Source: an uncultured archaeon
GTDB taxonomy: Archaea > Halobacteriota > Methanosarcinia > Methanosarcinales > Methanoperedenaceae
DNA length: 5,698 nt
Reading direction: 5' to 3'
NCBI GenBank assembly: GCA_902386085.1
Contig: CABMIA010000013.1
Coordinates: forward strand, 1-5,698
Numbering within the stretch: position 1 is the stretch's first letter; each line of letters begins with the position of its first letter. The notes under the pieces were generated by a model. It was not told the DNA's origin and did not search any database. It saw only the letters and a list, made by a program, of their open reading frames with translations. The position numbers and the translations under genes were made by a program. Shown piece by piece: positions 5,440 through 5,698 of the stretch.

Positions 5440-5698
5440 GAGCAACACCTCCTGTAAAGTCCGTGAACCTTGTCTGCCCGGGCGGCACAGCCACGAACTC
5501 GAATACGCGCCCGTTATCGGTTATCCTGACGCGTTTCTTTGACGGGTGCTCGATACGTATCACACGGTCAGCAGCCGTAGCCAGAAGCCTGTCCCCGTAC
5601 CATGTGCCCCCGAAGCTTGTTACTGCGGTTATGACCCCGGAGGAAGCGGTCAGCAGGCGCAGGAGTGTGAGTGCGGGCTCGAATAACCGGTGCCCGTC
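5402..5698 (-). CDS. RecA/RadA-superfamily protein, C-terminal part, 5' end cut by window edge
   Basis: The last 98 residues of a protein that enters from the right edge. A helix EPALTLLRLLTASSG, a core strand VITAVTSFGG (22-31), WYGDRLLATAADRVIRIE (33-50), and then paired strands KKRVRIT and VFEFVAVPPGQTRFTDF (65-81) match the C-terminal half of a RecA-fold ATPase. In that fold the A-x-x-ADR-V-I-x-I element precedes the closing beta hairpin, as in RadA paralogues. Walker A and B would lie outside the window, so activity cannot be judged. The call is helped by context: archaeal polB2 genes are, as I recall, found beside RecA-superfamily genes. The 3' end overlaps the next gene by 38 bases, and that gene's ribosome site lies within this coding sequence. 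It could be an inactive RecA-like regulator, as bacterial ImuA/SulA-type proteins are. Confidence 0.62.
   Translation of the reverse strand, partial: DGHRLFEPALTLLRLLTASSGVITAVTSFGGTWYGDRLLATAADRVIRIEHPSKKRVRITDNGRVFEFVAVPPGQTRFTDFTGGVAHGQDSAKLQEFA
5446..5453 (-). promoter_or_regulatory. Ribosome binding site AGGAGGTG for the small helical gene
   Basis: A near-complete match to the archaeal 16S 3' end, six bases before the ATG at 5439 and inside the upstream RecA-like coding sequence. It decides the start over the upstream in-frame GTG at 5448. Confidence 0.85.

Noticed and set aside
5222..5542. 106-residue plus-strand frame at the right end
   Set aside because: It is antisense to the RecA-like and helical genes, which have ribosome sites and family-like sequence.
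1..5698. CRISPR arrays, tRNA or rRNA genes, insertion sequences, long direct repeats
   Set aside because: I read through both strands and saw no repeat-spacer pattern, no cloverleaf-like sequence, no transposase gene and no terminal inverted repeats; short or degenerate cases could be missed by eye.

Overview
The window looks like a piece of a euryarchaeal chromosome, most likely from the Methanosarcinia (methanogens or ANME-2/Methanoperedens relatives). This is inferred from the gene content: a methanofuran-type ATP-grasp ligase, a pilin-like protein with a class III (archaeal type IV pilin) signal, an archaeal PolB2-type DNA polymerase operon, TATA-box promoters with probable leaderless starts, and strong GGAGG ribosome sites inside the operon. 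The exact genus cannot be told from the sequence alone.

Layout, left to right. (1) Positions 1-405, minus strand: N-terminal part of an ATP-grasp ligase resembling MfnD, tyramine--L-glutamate ligase of methanofuran synthesis; it runs off the left edge. (2) 406-483: divergent promoter with two TATA-like octamers arranged as a perfect inverted repeat. (3) 484-945, plus: small conserved protein that may have a SecB-like fold. (4) 946-1015: convergent gap with a weak hairpin. (5) 1016-1630, minus: coiled-coil protein with two C-terminal membrane segments. (6) 1631-1766: AT-rich divergent promoter. (7) 1767-3029, plus: 420-aa pilin-like surface protein with a Big_1 (invasin-type Ig) domain and a C-terminal domain resembling calcium-dependent xylan-binding modules. 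(8) 3051-5698, minus: a tightly overlapping three-gene operon read from right to left. It comprises the C-terminal end of a RecA/RadA-superfamily protein, a 101-aa helical protein, and a 715-aa family B DNA polymerase of the PolB2 type.

The operon is the most interesting part. The polymerase keeps the motif A aspartate and the second aspartate of motif C. It has lost the first motif C aspartate (DTD reads I-V-D), much of motif B, and the exonuclease catalytic residues. A RecA-like protein, a small helical protein and a proofreading-deficient polymerase, all translationally coupled, recall the bacterial ImuA-ImuB-DnaE2 mutasome. That suggests a damage-tolerance module, but this is an inference. 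The surface protein is the second point of interest: a membrane-anchored or pilus-assembled adhesin carrying a possible carbohydrate-binding tip.
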